Below, one piece after another: positions 8,724 through 16,675 of a stretch of 64,000 bases of DNA. The stretch's first letter is position 1. Each line of letters opens with the position of its first letter. The notes beneath the pieces were generated by a model, which was not told the origin of the DNA, ran no database searches, and saw nothing but the letters and a program-made list of their open reading frames with translations. The translations under genes were made by a program, and so were the position numbers. The DNA is from Cognatundibacterium squillarum (GTDB lineage Bacteria; Pseudomonadota; Gammaproteobacteria; Burkholderiales; Burkholderiaceae_D). The DNA lies in assembly GCF_014652435.1 (NCBI RefSeq), contig NZ_BMYU01000003.1:372001-436000 (forward strand). The letters are read 5' to 3'.

Positions 8724-9818
8724 TTATTTTTTACCGGCAGTTTCTTTCCATTGCTTCAGGAAGGACAAGCGTTTCGCCTGATCCAGATACTGCAGCAACA
8801 TAGGATTGACCGGCAGCGGTTTCAGACCGGTACCGATGACTTTGGCCAGTTCAGAAGATGTGGTTTCACCTTTGACATCGGATCGGATTGCATACAGTTT
8901 TGCTTCGTTCGCAATCATGGTCTGACCACGCTTGGACAGGGTGTAATCCAGCCACAGCTTAGCGGCGTTCGGATGCTTGGCGCCTTTGCTGATAAACATC
9001 ACGCGTGACATCACCAGTGTGTAATCTTTCGGAATCTGTACGCCGATGGACGGATCTTTGGCGGCACGCACCAGTGCATACGAACCAAGAATGTTATAGC
9101 CAAGCAGGTTTTCACCGGAAGAAATACGTTCCAGCATGGTGCCGGTAGAGGACTGGACGCGCAGCGCAACACTGCCGAAGGCTTTAGCCAGTTCCCAGAA
9201 CTGTTGATTTTCGCGGCTGTCCTGTGTGATGAACATGAAGCCGACACCGGATTTTTCGATATCGTAAGCGGTGACTTTATTACGGAATTTGTCGCCTTTG
9301 GTCGTCAGCAGCTTTGCGAATTCAGCATGGGTTTTCGGTACTTCATCGGCAGCAACCAGACGTTTGTTGTAGACAAAGACCGCCGGTTCGAAGGTTGTGC
9401 CGTAAGCGGCGTTATTCCAGACGGCCCATTGCGGCATGGCCGGAATTTCCGGCGATGCATATGTCAGGCCATAACCGTCGGAAACCAGTTTCACTTGCAG
9501 ATCCATTGCGGAAGACCACATCAGATCAGCGCTGTTACCACCGGCCGCCATTTCGGAAATATAGCGGTTATACACTTCGGTGGAATTCATATCATTGTAT
9601 TCCACCTGCACATCCGGATACATGGCACGGAAATCCTTGATCATCGGTTCCACGGCTTTCGTATCGGTGGCGCTGTAAATGACCAGCTTGCCTTCCTTTT
9701 TCGCACCGTCGATGATTTTCTGGTAGTCCGCAGGGTAGCCGGCCGGAACTTGCGCAATCGCTGCACCGGAAACGCTGATTGCAGCCAGTAAGCCTGTCAT
9801 AAAGTGGCGTCGTTGCAT
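8724..9818 (-). CDS. Periplasmic ABC substrate-binding protein (FbpA/AfuA-like)
   Basis: A 364-residue extracellular binding protein. The N-terminus MQRRHFMTGLLAAISVSGAA is a signal peptide, with cleavage probable after AIA. The body begins with the cluster-typical KIIDGAKKEGKLVIYSATD and continues with the two-lobe pattern of iron and 2-aminoethylphosphonate binding proteins. The ferric-binding adjacent tyrosine pair of FbpA is not obvious: the usual region reads LLGYNILGSYAL, with two separated tyrosines. The ligand could therefore be ferric iron in another coordination, a ferric or organic acid complex, or a phosphonate. It lies 51 bp after the Bug gene in the same operon. Family is sure, ligand is not. 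Confidence 0.9.
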   Translation of the reverse strand: MQRRHFMTGLLAAISVSGAAIAQVPAGYPADYQKIIDGAKKEGKLVIYSATDTKAVEPMIKDFRAMYPDVQVEYNDMNSTEVYNRYISEMAAGGNSADLMWSSAMDLQVKLVSDGYGLTYASPEIPAMPQWAVWNNAAYGTTFEPAVFVYNKRLVAADEVPKTHAEFAKLLTTKGDKFRNKVTAYDIEKSGVGFMFITQDSRENQQFWELAKAFGSVALRVQSSTGTMLERISSGENLLGYNILGSYALVRAAKDPSIGVQIPKDYTLVMSRVMFISKGAKHPNAAKLWLDYTLSKRGQTMIANEAKLYAIRSDVKGETTSSELAKVIGTGLKPLPVNPMLLQYLDQAKRLSFLKQWKETAGKK

Positions 9819-9869
9819 TTGTCTTCTCCTGTTATTTTCTGGTTTGGTTTTTTCCGGGGTGTTCAGTCT

Positions 9870-10841
9870 TTATCTGACCATCCCCAGTTCTTTGGCCTGC
9901 ACCCGGTAACGCTCCACCGTTTGCATCACATAGTCAGTTAAGGCTTTGCCTGTCATTGAAAACGGGTATAAACCCATTGCCTTACGCTGCTCTGTAAAGG
10001 CAGGGTTTTCCATCGCTTTTTCGAACTGGTTGACCCAGAACTGGTATTCGTTGTCGCTGATGCCCGGGCTCATATACACGCCGCGGATAATCGGCCAGGT
10101 CACGTCATAGCCCTGCTCACGTGCCGTCGGAATATGTTCGAGTGCACCCGGTAAGCGGGAATCTGCCAGTACTGCCAGTACCCGTATTTCACCGGCTTTT
10201 GCATGCAGGCTGGCTTCCGAGACATCACCGGACACAATCTGTACATGGTTTGCCAGCAAGGCAGTGAAAGATTCCCCGCCGCCCTCGAAGGCCACCAGTT
10301 TCAGCGCCTTCGGATCAATATCTGCGATGCGGGCAATCTGTGCCATTTTCAGCCAGTCCTGGCTGCCCACCGTGCCACCGGCACCGATAGAAAAACGTGC
10401 CGGTTGCTTGCGCAGTGCATCAATCAGTTCGCGCAGATTTTTGTATGGTGAATCTTTGCGTACCGCGATCATGCCGTAGTCGGCACCGATTGCTGCGACC
10501 CAGCGTACCTGCGTTGCATCCGCCTTACCGAATTTGCCCTCGGCAATATTCAGCAGAGACCCACCGGAAAACGCGACCATGGTGTTCGGCACGGCTTTAC
10601 GCTGACTCAGCAGCGTGGTCCATGCGACTGCACCAACACCGCCCGGCAGATAGCTAATCTGAAACTGTTGCGATGGCATCGCTTTTTGTACCAGCTTGCA
10701 GCTCAGATCCATACCGCCACCGGGTTTCGCCGGAACAATGCAGCGCGGGCGCACTGCATCCGGCGTCTGGAACACGCTGGCGCTGACAGCCGGAACACTG
10801 GCTGTCAGCAAGATGCTGCAAATAAGGTGGCGCATGGTCAT
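9870..10841 (-). CDS. Bug/TctC-family periplasmic solute-binding protein
   Basis: A 323-residue member of the Bordetella uptake gene (Bug) family. A GTG at 10880 would extend it by 13 residues, but the ATG at 10841 gives a clean signal peptide (MTMRHLICSILLTASVPAVSA) and a typical family length. The body holds the family pattern RCIVPAKPGGGMDLSCKL, the middle TVGSQDW segment and a C-terminal REQGYDVTWP. Bug proteins bind small carboxylates and normally serve TctAB-type tripartite transporters; none is encoded here. Instead the gene heads an ABC operon and is divergent from a TctDE-like two-component system. It may act as the periplasmic ligand sensor for that kinase, as reported for BctC in Bordetella. 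That role is inference. Confidence 0.9.
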   Translation of the reverse strand: MTMRHLICSILLTASVPAVSASVFQTPDAVRPRCIVPAKPGGGMDLSCKLVQKAMPSQQFQISYLPGGVGAVAWTTLLSQRKAVPNTMVAFSGGSLLNIAEGKFGKADATQVRWVAAIGADYGMIAVRKDSPYKNLRELIDALRKQPARFSIGAGGTVGSQDWLKMAQIARIADIDPKALKLVAFEGGGESFTALLANHVQIVSGDVSEASLHAKAGEIRVLAVLADSRLPGALEHIPTAREQGYDVTWPIIRGVYMSPGISDNEYQFWVNQFEKAMENPAFTEQRKAMGLYPFSMTGKALTDYVMQTVERYRVQAKELGMVR

Positions 10842-10899
10842 AAGCGGTCCGGTTTTTTCACATTCAGAGGAATGATGCACAGATCTTAAAAGGGGGAGA

Positions 10900-10927
10900 C
10901 TTTCAGCAAGCTTTCAGCATCTGAAAG
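10900..10927. promoter_or_regulatory. Direct repeats (CTTTCAG, 11-bp period), probable response-regulator site
   Basis: CTTTCAG occurs at 10900-10906 and again at 10911-10917, exactly 11 bp apart, and an inverted copy (CTGAAAG) follows at 10921-10927. Two half-sites one helical turn apart on the same face is the usual layout for OmpR-family dimers. The block ends 59 bp upstream of the Bug start codon at 10841, a suitable place to control the Bug-ABC operon. Confidence 0.55.
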
Positions 10928-11091
10928 TCCAGCAAAACAAATAAAACAAGCAACAAAGGAACGTGGCAGCCGGAAACACATTGATCAACAGGAGAAAGAT
11001 TCGGTGCCGGTTGCCGGTTTCAGTATAGCTGCTGAAAACGCAGGCGCAGCCTGCAATGTGATAGAAACGACAAAACCGCAAACAGATCAGG

Positions 11092-11109
11092 CTTTCAAAT
11101 CGCTTTCAT
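11092..11109. promoter_or_regulatory. Second CTTTCA direct-repeat pair, probable response-regulator site
   Basis: CTTTCAA at 11092-11098 and CTTTCAT at 11103-11109 repeat the half-site seen at 10900, again with an 11-bp period. The pair lies 135 bp before the response regulator start, which fits autoregulation. The 402-bp intergenic region holds no other gene that I can see. Confidence 0.5.
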
Positions 11110-11243
11110 TGACCATGCGGATTTCCGAATTGTTTGAATCATGCAAAATCGGTGCTGCGCAGTCGCAATTCCCGATAAAGTGTGCCATTCTGAAACTGCG
11201 TTTTACGCAGATAAAATGAGTTCTGACAGATAAGAGAGACGCT

Positions 11244-11921
11244 ATGCGGATATTACTGGTTGAAGATCATCAGGAACTGTCGCACTGGGTGGCGCGTGCC
11301 TTGCGGGATGCGCGGCTGACAGTGGAGACAGCGGGTAATGGTGCGGATGCGGATGCCTTGTTGCTGACGCAGGAATATGGTCTGGTGATACTGGATCTGA
11401 GTCTGCCGAAAATGGACGGACTGGAAGTGCTGAAACGTATGCGTGCGCGCGGCAGTAAATGTCCGGTGCTGATTTTAACGGCGCGCGGCGGCTTGCAGGA
11501 TAAGGTACAGGGACTGAATCTCGGCGCCGACGATTATCTCGCCAAACCGTTTGAACTGGCGGAACTGGAAGCGCGGGTCAAAGCCTTGCTGCGGCGCTCA
11601 CAGGGTAATGAAGCGGTGATATTGCAATGTGGAAAATTAAGTTTTGACACTGTGCTGCGGCAATTCTTTTATGACGGGGCGGCGCTGTCGCTGACTCCGC
11701 GTGAATATGCGGTGCTGGAAGTGCTGATCTCGCGTCCCGGGCAAGCGGTGCCGAAAGAGAAATTATTCGATCAGGTGTTTGCGCTGGATGACGATGCGAA
11801 TGTCGATGCGATTGAAATTTATATTCACCGACTGCGTAAAAAGCTGGAGGCGGTCAGTCAGGGACAGGTCGCGATTGTCACCCTGCGCGGCATCGGCTAT
11901 CTGCTGGAAGCGCGTGCATGA
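11244..11921 (+). CDS. OmpR-family response regulator (TctD/QseB-like)
   Basis: A 225-residue regulator. The receiver domain keeps the acidic pair at the N-terminus (LLVEDHQ), the phosphoacceptor Asp 51 in VILDLSLPKMDG, the Thr in LILTARG and the Lys in LAKPFE. A winged-helix DNA-binding domain follows from about residue 125, with LTPREYAVLEVLISRPGQAV and the recognition helix region VDAIEIYIHRLRKKL. Translation is coupled to the kinase gene by an ATGA overlap. It most likely binds the CTTTCA repeats in the divergent promoter region and controls the Bug-ABC operon. The TctD-like call rests on the partner kinase and the Bug neighbour; QseB/PmrA-like is the alternative. Confidence 0.92.
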   Translation: MRILLVEDHQELSHWVARALRDARLTVETAGNGADADALLLTQEYGLVILDLSLPKMDGLEVLKRMRARGSKCPVLILTARGGLQDKVQGLNLGADDYLAKPFELAELEARVKALLRRSQGNEAVILQCGKLSFDTVLRQFFYDGAALSLTPREYAVLEVLISRPGQAVPKEKLFDQVFALDDDANVDAIEIYIHRLRKKLEAVSQGQVAIVTLRGIGYLLEARA

Positions 11922-13408
11922 GTAAGCCAGCACAGCCGGGCAGTCTGCATGGTCAGTTTTTACGCTGGCTGCTGATTCCGCTGGTTATGCTGGTGGTGGT
12001 GAATGCGTTTTCTGTTTACAACAATGCTTTAGAAGCCGCCGATCTGGCCTATGACCGTTCTTTGTTGTCTTCTGCACGGGCACTGGGCGAACGGGTCGCG
12101 ATTGTGGACGGCAAAGTCACGGTCGATGTGCCGTATGTGGCGCTCGACAGTTTTGAAACCGATACGCTGGGACGTTTGTATTACCGCGTCACCGGCGTGC
12201 AGGGCGAGTTTGTCTCCGGTTATGAAGACTTGCCGGACTTGCCGCGCAATGCTGCGCGTTCCGATGTGTATCCGGCGCTGGTCCATTTTTTTCATGCTGA
12301 ATATCAGGGGCAACCGGTGCGTGTGGCGGCGCTGCATCAGCCAGTGTATGACGACCAGATGCGCGGTATTGCGCTGGTGGAAGTGGCGGAAACACTGGAT
12401 GCACGCCGTGGCTTATCGCGCAAAATTCTGATTGATACATTGATGCGGCAAGCTTTGCTGGTGCTGGCGGTGGCCGGTCTGGTGTGGCTGGCGCTGCACT
12501 TTGTGCTGCAGCCTTTGCTGGAACTCAGTCAGCGTGTGGCGGAACGTGAACCGACGGATTTGTCCGGTTTTTCACCGGATCTGGTGCACCACGAAGTGCG
12601 CCCGCTGATACTGGCAATGAATGGTTATATGCAAAGGCTGGATCAGTTAATCAGCAGCCAGAAGCGCTTCATCGCCGATGCATCACACCAGTTGCGCACA
12701 CCGCTGACGGTACTGAAAACCCAGGCTGAACTGGCTTTGCGTGAACAGGATCCGGAAGCGATGCGCCGGATTGTCGAAAGCATTGCCACCACCACCGATA
12801 CCACCGTGCATCTGGCGAATCGCTTGCTGACACTGGCGCGTACCGGACACGGTATTGCGGCGGCAGAAATGGCGACGCTGAATCTGGCGGATCTGGCCCG
12901 CACAGTCTGTCTGGAACTGGCCTTGCCCGCAGTGCGCAAGCAAGTCGATCTGGAACTGGACGCGCCGCCTGCGCTGCATCTGCACGGACATGCGTTGCTG
13001 CTGCAGGAAATGCTGAGCAATCTTGTGGATAACGCGATTCGTTATACACCGGCCGGCGGCGCGGTGACGGTCAGGCTGCAACAGGAAGGATTGCAGGCCA
13101 GACTGACAGTCTGCGATACCGGCCCCGGTCTCAGTGCTGCCGATCAGGAAAAAGCGTTTGAACCGTTTTTCCGCGCCAGCAGCGCCCAGCATGCCAATCC
13201 GGGCGGCAGCGGTCTGGGGCTGGCGATTGTGCACGATATCGTGATCCTGCATCACGGAAAAATCCGTTTATCGGATGCCTGTCCGCAGGACAACAGTCAG
13301 GCGCGCGGTTTGTGCGTGACGATACACATCGCTTGCCTGCCAGCGCCGGATTCTGCGATACTCCCCCCAGGTATCACCCCGAAGCCCACAGAACATCATG
13401 ACATCTGA
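11918..13408 (+). CDS. TctE-like sensor histidine kinase
   Basis: A 496-residue inner-membrane kinase. One transmembrane helix (about 16-36) precedes a periplasmic sensor of the two-component sensor kinase N-terminal type found in TctE (about 37-165). A second helix lies at about 175-198, then HAMP-like sequence, and the phosphorylated His 257 in DASHQLRTPL. The ATPase part shows the N box (NLVDNAIRYTP), DTGPGL and GSGLGLAIV. It overlaps the regulator gene by four bases, and the next gene starts 11 bp before its stop. TctE senses citrate with its binding protein in enterobacteria, and BctE partners a Bug protein in Bordetella. Here the probable partner is the divergent Bug protein. Confidence 0.92.
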   Translation: MSKPAQPGSLHGQFLRWLLIPLVMLVVVNAFSVYNNALEAADLAYDRSLLSSARALGERVAIVDGKVTVDVPYVALDSFETDTLGRLYYRVTGVQGEFVSGYEDLPDLPRNAARSDVYPALVHFFHAEYQGQPVRVAALHQPVYDDQMRGIALVEVAETLDARRGLSRKILIDTLMRQALLVLAVAGLVWLALHFVLQPLLELSQRVAEREPTDLSGFSPDLVHHEVRPLILAMNGYMQRLDQLISSQKRFIADASHQLRTPLTVLKTQAELALREQDPEAMRRIVESIATTTDTTVHLANRLLTLARTGHGIAAAEMATLNLADLARTVCLELALPAVRKQVDLELDAPPALHLHGHALLLQEMLSNLVDNAIRYTPAGGAVTVRLQQEGLQARLTVCDTGPGLSAADQEKAFEPFFRASSAQHANPGGSGLGLAIVHDIVILHHGKIRLSDACPQDNSQARGLCVTIHIACLPAPDSAILPPGITPKPTEHHDI

Positions 13409-13709
13409 GCACACCCCCTCCCCGGTATCGGAAATATCAGGCGCGTTGCAAGCGACGCAGCGTAAAGATTTACTGCACCGGCTGGCGCGTGTCGAAGGCC
13501 AGATACGCGGCATACAAAAACTGATTGCGCAGGAACAGCCTGCCGATCAGGAACTGGTGGCACAGCAAATGCTGGCAGCGCGTAAAGCACTGGACAAATC
13601 TTATGCTCTGCTGCTCAGCTATGCGGTGCAGAATGCCTGCCCGGACGATGCAGACAGCTGGCAGCAACAGCAACAGCGGATTGCCCGCCTGCTCGAAAAG
13701 TTTGCGTGA
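13398..13709 (+). CDS. CsoR/RcnR/FrmR-family small regulator, atypical
   Basis: A 103-residue protein with the four-helix metal- or formaldehyde-responsive repressor fold: DLLHRLARVEGQIRGIQKLI matches the family's first helix and its DNA-contacting basic residues. The ligand set looks wrong, however. The usual Cys at the start of helix two is replaced (PADQELVAQQ), the His of the LLDEH-type segment is absent (LLSYAVQNAC), and the only Cys is 81. It might sense something other than Cu, Ni or formaldehyde, or be a structural relative. The start overlaps the kinase gene by 11 bases and the next gene starts at its stop codon, so it belongs to the same operon. The Shine-Dalgarno sequence is weak. 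Confidence 0.75.
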   Translation: MTSEHTPSPVSEISGALQATQRKDLLHRLARVEGQIRGIQKLIAQEQPADQELVAQQMLAARKALDKSYALLLSYAVQNACPDDADSWQQQQQRIARLLEKFA

Positions 13710-14515
13710 TGAACGGGCCGCGCCGCAGCTTGCTTTGTACCTTGCTGGCGCTGACCGGAGTAGTTGTCGCGCGCGAGCAAACGCTGTTGCAAAGCACGCC
13801 GCAACCTTTGCTGAAACCTGTCCTGTTTATTCGTGAAAACCGGAATGAAGCCGGGCAAATGCTGCCGCTGCGCGATGAAGTGCGCCGCCTGCTGGATCTG
13901 ATCGAACAGCGTGCCGGTTTGCAGTTCAGCATTGAACGTTACCCGTATCCGCGCTTACTCGAAAAAACCCGTAACCACGAAGGGATTGCTTTCGGCCTCA
14001 GCCTGAATCGCAATCTGAATGAACTGATTCTCAGCGAACCGTTTATGAGCAATCAGGTCTGGATGGTGGTGCGCAGCGATGCAGTGTTTCCTTTCCGCAG
14101 CATCGAAGACTTACGCGGTAAAACCATCGGCGTGGTACGTGGTTCCAGTTACGGCGATGAATTCGATGCGCGTCGCAACAGTCTGTTTAAGATAGAAGAA
14201 GATGTCAGCTCGCACACCGCGCGCCTGCGCAAGCTGATGAACCGCCGCATGGATGTGATGCTGTTCGGCGATTTCCACACCCGCGCTGAAGACGTCAGCC
14301 TGTATCTGCATCAGTTACTGGCTGAGGAAAAATCAGCGCTGAAACCCGGTGAAAATTTCGTGGTACTGGAGCGTCCCTTGCTGATTGATGAACTCTGCTT
14401 CGCTGCCACACCGAAACATGAAGAAATCCTGCGCCGCCTGAATCTGGCGATCACTCAGTTACGCCGCAGCGGCGAGCTGCAGCGGGCATTGCTGCCACTG
14501 CGTAAACCCACCTGA
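13709..14515 (+). CDS. Extracellular solute-binding protein, family 3 type
   Basis: A 268-residue periplasmic protein. The ATG at 13709 shares its A with the stop codon of the preceding gene; a GTG three bases earlier is less likely. The signal peptide spans MNGPRRSLLCTLLALTGVVVA. The mature part resembles SBP_bac_3 domains: a LDLIEQRAGLQFSIERYPYPR segment, then GIAFGLSLNRN, SEPFMSNQVWMVVRSDA, and DLRGKTIGVVRGSSYG, which is the hallmark hinge-side motif. Single copies without transporter genes, often next to sensors, are common in Burkholderiales and may act in sensing rather than uptake. It is the last gene of the two-component operon. The ligand is unknown, with amino acids or similar the likeliest class. 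Confidence 0.85.
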   Translation: MNGPRRSLLCTLLALTGVVVAREQTLLQSTPQPLLKPVLFIRENRNEAGQMLPLRDEVRRLLDLIEQRAGLQFSIERYPYPRLLEKTRNHEGIAFGLSLNRNLNELILSEPFMSNQVWMVVRSDAVFPFRSIEDLRGKTIGVVRGSSYGDEFDARRNSLFKIEEDVSSHTARLRKLMNRRMDVMLFGDFHTRAEDVSLYLHQLLAEEKSALKPGENFVVLERPLLIDELCFAATPKHEEILRRLNLAITQLRRSGELQRALLPLRKPT

Positions 14516-14518
14516 ATT

Positions 14519-14957
14519 TTATCCACTGGCTGTACAGGATTTATACAGCACTTATCCCTGCGTTTATCCACTGAAAATCAAGCAGTTATACAAACTTGTC
14601 CATTACTTATTCACTGCAGATATCGCTTTTTTCACAGGTTTATCCACAACGAGAGTTCGTCCTTTTTTGTGGCGGCTGATCTGTTTGAACACTGTGGATA
14701 AGGCTGTGAAAGGAAACTGCCGGCACATGCTTGCTGAAAAAGTCAGCAGCAGGAACGGGATTTTTCCGCTTGTGAAAAACGCTGAGAATATTCACAGTGT
14801 GAAGGTGAGATGCCGGATTTTTCCGGAAACAGCACCGGATTCGGGCTGGGTACAGATGCACTCATCAGCTGATTTTCGACTTATCCCGTGCTTATCCCCT
14901 GTTTATCCCAATGGCTTTCAACAGAAAATATGGCGTTTGTTCACATACTTATCCACA
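14519..14957. other. Phased DnaA-box-like array (possible origin or DnaA-binding locus)
   Basis: Three perfect DnaA boxes are present: TTATCCACA at 14640 and 14949, and its complement at 14693-14701. Around them lie near matches in the same plus orientation: TTATCCACT at 14519 and 14564, TTATACAGC at 14541, TTATCCCTG at 14552, TTATACAAA at 14586, TTATTCACT at 14607, and TTATCCC at 14881, 14892 and 14903. Starts step by 22, 11, 12, 22, 21 and 33 bp in the left group and by 11 and 11 in the right group, close to whole helical turns. A perfect IHF consensus lies at 14576-14588. The pattern resembles the DnaA-binding part of oriC, but no dnaA, rep or par gene is in the window. Confidence 0.6.
14576..14588 (+). 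promoter_or_regulatory. IHF-consensus site within the DnaA-box array
   Basis: The 13 bases AATCAAGCAGTTA fit the E. coli IHF consensus WATCAANNNNTTR completely. The site lies between DnaA-like boxes, as IHF sites do in oriC. A chance match in a gap this size is unlikely but possible. Confidence 0.45.
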
Positions 14958-15020
14958 GTGTGTTCAGGTCTTGTCAGCCGGTGCTGTCTGCGGATACGCA
15001 AAATGGCCCGAAAATGGCCT

Positions 15021-15104
15021 GAATGCGGCGTTCAGCACAGCGATCCGGCGGTCGTCGGCAGAAAGTCCGGGCCTCAGGAAATGCCTGATGCGGACTTCTG
15101 CACA
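15021..15104 (+). repeat. 84-bp intergenic repeat, copy A
   Basis: This copy begins GAATGCGG, contains CACAGCGATCCGGCGG, the invariant core TCGTCGGCAGAAAGTCCGG and ends TTCTGCACA. It shares the core with copies at 28733, 43538 and 44514, and lies between convergent genes. Confidence 0.85.
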
Positions 15105-15114
15105 ATGATGAAGG

Positions 15115-15141
15115 GAAAAAACAGCCAGCGGGCGCTGGCTG
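15115..15141 (-). terminator. Rho-independent terminator of the radical SAM gene
   Basis: On the minus strand an eight-base perfect stem (CAGCCAGC / GCTGGCTG, loop of four) is followed directly by a run of six or seven T. It starts 7 bp after the stop codon at 15149. Confidence 0.85.
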
Positions 15142-15148
15142 CGGGGAC

Positions 15149-16675
15149 TCAGGCTGCCAGATGCTGGCGCTGGCGTTGCGGTGTGGATTTGCCTTTGGCT
15201 TCTTTGGCTTGCTGACCTTTGTGGCTGGCCCCTTGCTGATGCTGGGCACTGCCGGCGTAATCGCCTGCCAGCAAGGCTTTGACTTCCTCGGCCGGCATGT
15301 TGTCATGCTGTTGCAGCCACTGGCTGACCAGCGCCGCCAGACGATCAAGCGCGATGCGGTGGGTGGCATCGGTATTCGCAAAAATCCAGTCAGAAAACGC
15401 CATGAAGCGCGCAAACGGTGCATCGCCCAGCATCACCGGCAGCGTGTTGGCAAAACGGCCGGAGTTCGCCACCATGTCCCAGTAACGCGCAAAACGCACC
15501 AGACGCTGCATGTCAGCAAACGGAATGTCGCGGTTTTCCAGAATCGTGTACGGCGGTTGCGGATCAAAACGCAGCGCGTATTCATCGGTATGGCGGATGA
15601 TCGGTGTGCCGCGCAAACGCTTCAGAATCCCGAACTGAATTTCATGCGGCCCGACCGCAACCAGATGATCAAAACCCTTGCCGAAGCTTTCCATGGTTTC
15701 ACCCGGCAAACCGGCAATCAGATCCACATGCAAATGCGCATGGGATTCGGTACACAGCCAGCGGATATTTTCAGCGGCTTTCTGATTATTCTGCTTACGA
15801 CTGATCAGGCTCTGCACTTCCGGATTAAAACTCTGAATCCCGATTTCAAACTGCAGCGTGCCTTCCGGGAACTTGCGTATGCCTTCTTTCAGCGCATCCG
15901 GCAAATGATCCGGTACTACTTCAAAGTGGGCAAACACCGGATCAGCAGGATTGGCTTCCAGCTTATCGAGGAAGAACTGCATGATCTTCAGACTGGTCTT
16001 AATATTCAGATTAAAAGTCCGGTCGACAAATTTAAACAGACGCGCACCGCGCTGATACAGCGATTCCATTTCCGCCAGAAACTGGTCAATATCAAATGGC
16101 CACGCAGTTTTATCCAGCGAAGACAAACAGAATTCGCACTTGAACGGACAACCGCGCGACGCTTCCACATACAGCGTGCGGTGGCGGATGTCGGTGTCAG
16201 AATACAGCTGATAAGGCAGTTTCAGTTCGGTCAGCGGCGGCTGCGCACCGGCATGGACTTTCATCAGCGGTTTCGGGCCGTTCAGAATCTGGCGGCACAG
16301 ATCCGCAAACGTAATATCGCCCCAGCCGGTAATCACATAATCAGCGAGGCGGATAATTTCCTGCTTGTCGGTTTCATGCGAGACTTCTGGCCCGCCGAGG
16401 ATGATCACCACTTCCGGTGCCACCTGCTTCAGTATTGCCACGATTTGCGTGATCTCGATCACATTCCAGATATACACGCCGAACCCGACGATCAGTTTCT
16501 GATCCGGCTGACGGTGCGCCAGAATTTTTTCCACGATATCGGTCGGACGCAAGCCGATCACGAATTCCTGTATCGTGGTCTGCTCCGTCAGTTCGCCCAT
16601 ATTCGCGAGCAGGTAACGCAAGCCCAGTGCGGCGTGGGCATAGCGGGCATTCAGGGTAGTCAGCAAAATAGTCAT
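15149..16675 (-). CDS. B12-binding-domain radical SAM protein (DUF4080 type)
   Basis: A 508-residue protein. I place the start at the ATG 16675, where family homology begins (MTILLTTLNARYAHAALGLRYL); the upstream open frame is non-coding in style. Residues 1-145 form a cobalamin-binding-like Rossmann domain, with IILGGPEVS and the YVITGWGD segment. The radical SAM cluster motif CxxxCxxC is complete at Cys 176, 180 and 183 in SRGCPFKCEFC, followed by a TIM-barrel part with FKFVDRTFN and LQFEIGIQS. The C-terminus carries a DUF4080-like extension and a low-complexity Gln/Ala/Lys-rich tail. The reaction is unknown; relatives methylate or rearrange unactivated carbons. It stands alone with its own terminator. 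The Shine-Dalgarno sequence is poor. Confidence 0.9.
   Translation of the reverse strand: MTILLTTLNARYAHAALGLRYLLANMGELTEQTTIQEFVIGLRPTDIVEKILAHRQPDQKLIVGFGVYIWNVIEITQIVAILKQVAPEVVIILGGPEVSHETDKQEIIRLADYVITGWGDITFADLCRQILNGPKPLMKVHAGAQPPLTELKLPYQLYSDTDIRHRTLYVEASRGCPFKCEFCLSSLDKTAWPFDIDQFLAEMESLYQRGARLFKFVDRTFNLNIKTSLKIMQFFLDKLEANPADPVFAHFEVVPDHLPDALKEGIRKFPEGTLQFEIGIQSFNPEVQSLISRKQNNQKAAENIRWLCTESHAHLHVDLIAGLPGETMESFGKGFDHLVAVGPHEIQFGILKRLRGTPIIRHTDEYALRFDPQPPYTILENRDIPFADMQRLVRFARYWDMVANSGRFANTLPVMLGDAPFARFMAFSDWIFANTDATHRIALDRLAALVSQWLQQHDNMPAEEVKALLAGDYAGSAQHQQGASHKGQQAKEAKGKSTPQRQRQHLAA

Larger units (their letters stand above)
14516..15148. other. Long convergent gap with DnaA-box array and 84-bp repeat
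   Basis: No gene is supported in these 633 bp between two convergent genes. The left 440 bp are relatively AT-rich and carry the DnaA-box-like array at 14519-14957. The right part carries repeat copy A (15021-15104) and the terminator of the radical SAM gene. Open frames here have no ribosome-binding site and cross the repeat sequences. Confidence 0.8.

Noticed and set aside
13706..13711. GTG start for the solute-binding protein three bases upstream
   Set aside because: The ATG that shares its A with the preceding stop codon is the usual coupled start.
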